DNA of 5,057 nucleotides from Clostridiaceae bacterium (lineage in GTDB: Bacteria; Bacillota; Clostridia; Oscillospirales; Acutalibacteraceae): assembly GCA_904501685.1 (NCBI GenBank), contig CAJGBX010000095.1:1-5057 (forward strand), given 5' to 3'. The translations under genes were made by a program, and so were the position numbers. Below, piece by piece: positions 4,847 to 5,057 of the stretch. How positions within the stretch are numbered: position 1 is the first letter of the stretch; the number at the start of each line of letters is the position of its first letter. The notes below the pieces were generated by a model. That model was not told the origin of the DNA, searched no databases, and saw only the letters and a list, made by a program, of their open reading frames with translations.

Positions 4847-5057
4847 AATTTGCACTAAGTTTTTTGCATATCTTTTCTTGGGAAATATTCGACGTCAGGC
4901 ACGAGTCGATAAAGCTATCAAACGAGCCGTCATTGCTTTTTGAGCCTACGCGGATATACCAGCAAACGTCGTCACCGTAGGCTCTTAAGTCGGCATCGAC
5001 GACGGCATCAGCGTTGTTCATTTCAAGCTCCTCGGAGCACCAGAATGCAAGATAGCC
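4845..5057 (-). CDS. C-terminal 70 residues of an unrecognised protein, cut by the window edge
   Basis: An open minus-strand frame enters at 5057 and ends with TAA at 4847-4845. It reads GYLAFWCSEELEMNNADAVV, then a segment with DDVCWYIRVGSKSNDGSFDS and a lysine-rich tail ending KLSAN. There is no stop in its 70 codons, composition is protein-like and it ends at a good terminator, so it is very probably a real gene whose start is outside the window. The family is not recognised. The FWCSEELE stretch resembles FVCSEELS in the WG-like protein at 1437-2231, and the two genes share the 16 bases AAGCTCCTCGGAGCAC (plus-strand reading) at this point. They may share a small domain, but the similarity is too short to be sure. 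Confidence 0.72.
   Translation of the reverse strand, partial: GYLAFWCSEELEMNNADAVVDADLRAYGDDVCWYIRVGSKSNDGSFDSFIDSCLTSNISQEKICKKLSAN

Overview
The window most likely comes from a gut-type member of the Clostridia (Bacillota), probably an uncultured metagenomic lineage. Pointers are strong AGGAG-type ribosome binding sites, TGNTATAAT extended -10 promoters, tRNA genes with encoded CCA, a BspA-type leucine-rich repeat (LRR_5) protein, WG-type repeats, a DnaG fragment of Firmicute type and an AraM-type glycerol-1-phosphate dehydrogenase. The exact taxon cannot be read from the sequence.

Layout. Positions 1-141 hold the 3' end of one tRNA (plus strand, cut by the window edge), a short hairpin and a complete tRNA-Glu(UUC). 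A rho-independent terminator follows. It is embedded in a longer inverted repeat that copies the last bases of the tRNA-Glu gene onto the opposite strand. Next comes a compact GC-rich palindromic element (188-302) bounded by near-identical 18-19 bp direct repeats. Positions 327-2231 carry four closely packed reading units on the minus strand. In transcription order they are a WG-repeat-like protein of unknown function, a small beta-rich protein broken by an in-frame stop, a dnaG (primase) remnant with a large internal deletion and a frameshift, and an apparently intact tyrosine/dual-specificity phosphatase-like protein. Two of the four are broken, so this block looks like a decaying accessory region.

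A 270 bp divergent intergenic region holds a good plus-strand promoter and a possible 28-codon leader ORF. Downstream are a small LRR_5 protein and a 210-residue protein of unknown function. The leader ORF, LRR gene and 210-residue gene are joined by two successive ATGA stop/start overlaps, so the LRR protein and its partner are probably translationally coupled. The partner carries a D...ExExN-type motif that may be a degenerate PD-(D/E)XK nuclease fold. This pair is the best candidate here for an undescribed two-gene system, but nothing in the sequence proves a function.

Positions 3603-4778 encode a well-conserved NAD(P)-dependent sn-glycerol-1-phosphate dehydrogenase (AraM/EgsA family) behind its own strong promoter. 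A bidirectional terminator (4803-4846) separates it from a convergent minus-strand gene, of which only the last 70 codons lie in the window. Apart from the tRNAs and the dehydrogenase, most of the window is accessory and of unknown function, and no complete defence system, CRISPR array or insertion sequence is visible.
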